Below, piece after piece: positions 63,794-64,000 of a DNA stretch of 64,000 bases. The stretch is from JACKAF01 sp041391485. GTDB lineage: Bacteria; Bdellovibrionota; FAC87; UBA2466; JACKAF01. Made by a program: the position numbers and the translations under genes. The notes beneath the pieces are model-generated. The model was not told where the DNA came from and made no database searches. It worked only from the letters and a program-made list of their open reading frames with translations. The stretch lies in the NCBI GenBank assembly GCA_041391485.1, contig JAWKNY010000019.1, forward strand, positions 1 through 64,000, read 5' to 3'. Numbering within the stretch: the first letter of the stretch is position 1; each line of letters opens with the position of its first letter.

Positions 63794-64000
63794 TTGTTCA
63801 GGCAGAAGCTTACCGAGCAAAAGGCTGTTGCGCTTAAACCCTTCGCCCTCCGCATCCGGGACGGTTATCTCATTGGTCTGGCGCTAGAGCCCGATGCCGG
63901 AGCCCCGTGCGCCAACTGCGTGGAGAGTTGGCTCCACGACCGCAACATCCGCTGCAAGCCCGCTGATCTTGAGTCGCTTAAAGGGGAGGCCAAGGCTGCC
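63794..64000 (+). CDS. partial gene, TOMM/YcaO-associated N-terminus candidate
   Basis: Incomplete at the right edge; 69 codons are seen. The TTG at 63794 has AGGAG seven bases upstream and a strong promoter further up. The segment LRIRDGYLIGLALEPDAGAP leads to CANCVESWLHDR, a CxxC-x-W/L-x-x-R pattern like the zinc-binding peptide-recognition region (GPCxxCLxxRL) at the N-terminus of thiazole/oxazole-modified microcin cyclodehydratases and some YcaO proteins. The YcaO ATPase itself would be outside the window. The assignment is a suggestion from that motif only. Confidence 0.45.
   Translation, partial: MFRQKLTEQKAVALKPFALRIRDGYLIGLALEPDAGAPCANCVESWLHDRNIRCKPADLESLKGEAKAA

Noticed and set aside
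1..64000. tRNA, rRNA, CRISPR arrays, phage genes or an IS transposase
   Set aside because: Gaps between genes were read for tRNA-like ends, regularly spaced repeats and DDE or HUH transposase motifs. None was found, including inside the inverted-repeat block.

Overview
This window looks like chromosomal DNA of a free-living or predatory Gram-negative bacterium of the Bdellovibrionota (Oligoflexia-type 'deltaproteobacteria'). The reasons are a C5-pathway haem operon (hemA/hemL), an Mla-type outer-membrane lipid transporter, many lipoproteins and c-di-GMP proteins, delta-60-repeat and dockerin-like surface proteins, and a bacterial sphingolipid gene set. The lineage is inferred from gene content only. 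No rRNA, tRNA, CRISPR array or phage was seen.

Layout. 1-11.1 kb: a tightly overlapping tetrapyrrole operon hemA-hemC-hemD-hemB-hemL, a histidine kinase and response regulator embedded in it, then hemE-hemN and a degenerate deacetylase-like gene. 11.2-18.1 kb: a small basic repeat protein, P5C dehydrogenase, an RpoH-like sigma factor, DedA, Ogt, a rhomboid-like protein and the PLP synthase pair pdxST. 18.2-25.6 kb: a pyrimidine cluster pyrB-pyrC-carA-(unknown)-carB. 25.6-32.4 kb: greA, recG, an atypical SDR, rarD and a GAF/HD-GYP protein. 32.5-37.9 kb: a 1229-residue delta-60-repeat secreted protein followed by two tandem LamG-like secreted proteins. 37.9-46.3 kb: a glutamine-amidotransferase-type hydrolase, a sigma54 activator with a degenerate receiver, an mla operon, a GT22 mannosyltransferase-like protein, a 430-base structured non-coding region and a Ser/Thr kinase. 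46.3-52 kb: mrp-DUF971-ygfZ and ResB-CcsA cytochrome c assembly. 52-53.8 kb: a block bounded by 42-bp perfect inverted repeats that holds a broken dockerin-like lipoprotein and a broken TylF-type methyltransferase. 53.9-58.6 kb: recO, a flippase-like membrane protein, UDP-glucose dehydrogenase, UDP-xylose synthase and a PilZ protein. 58.6-63.7 kb: a HAD phosphatase, a TetR regulator with an AAAG repeat at its start, and a serine palmitoyltransferase-acyltransferase-reductase trio that matches the known bacterial ceramide pathway. At the right edge, behind a near-consensus promoter, an incomplete gene resembles RiPP/TOMM cyclodehydratase N-termini.

A recurring feature is frameshifts of 1-2 bases in genes that otherwise align well to their families. 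They are isolated in hemC, pyrC, carB and a LamG gene, and clustered in hemA, mlaE, the 5' end of mrp, the 3' end of ccsA, the inverted-repeat block, the HAD gene and the TetR gene. Because several of these genes are normally essential, uncorrected long-read sequencing error is the simplest explanation for most of them. I give each such gene its full repaired span and mark where the frame changes.
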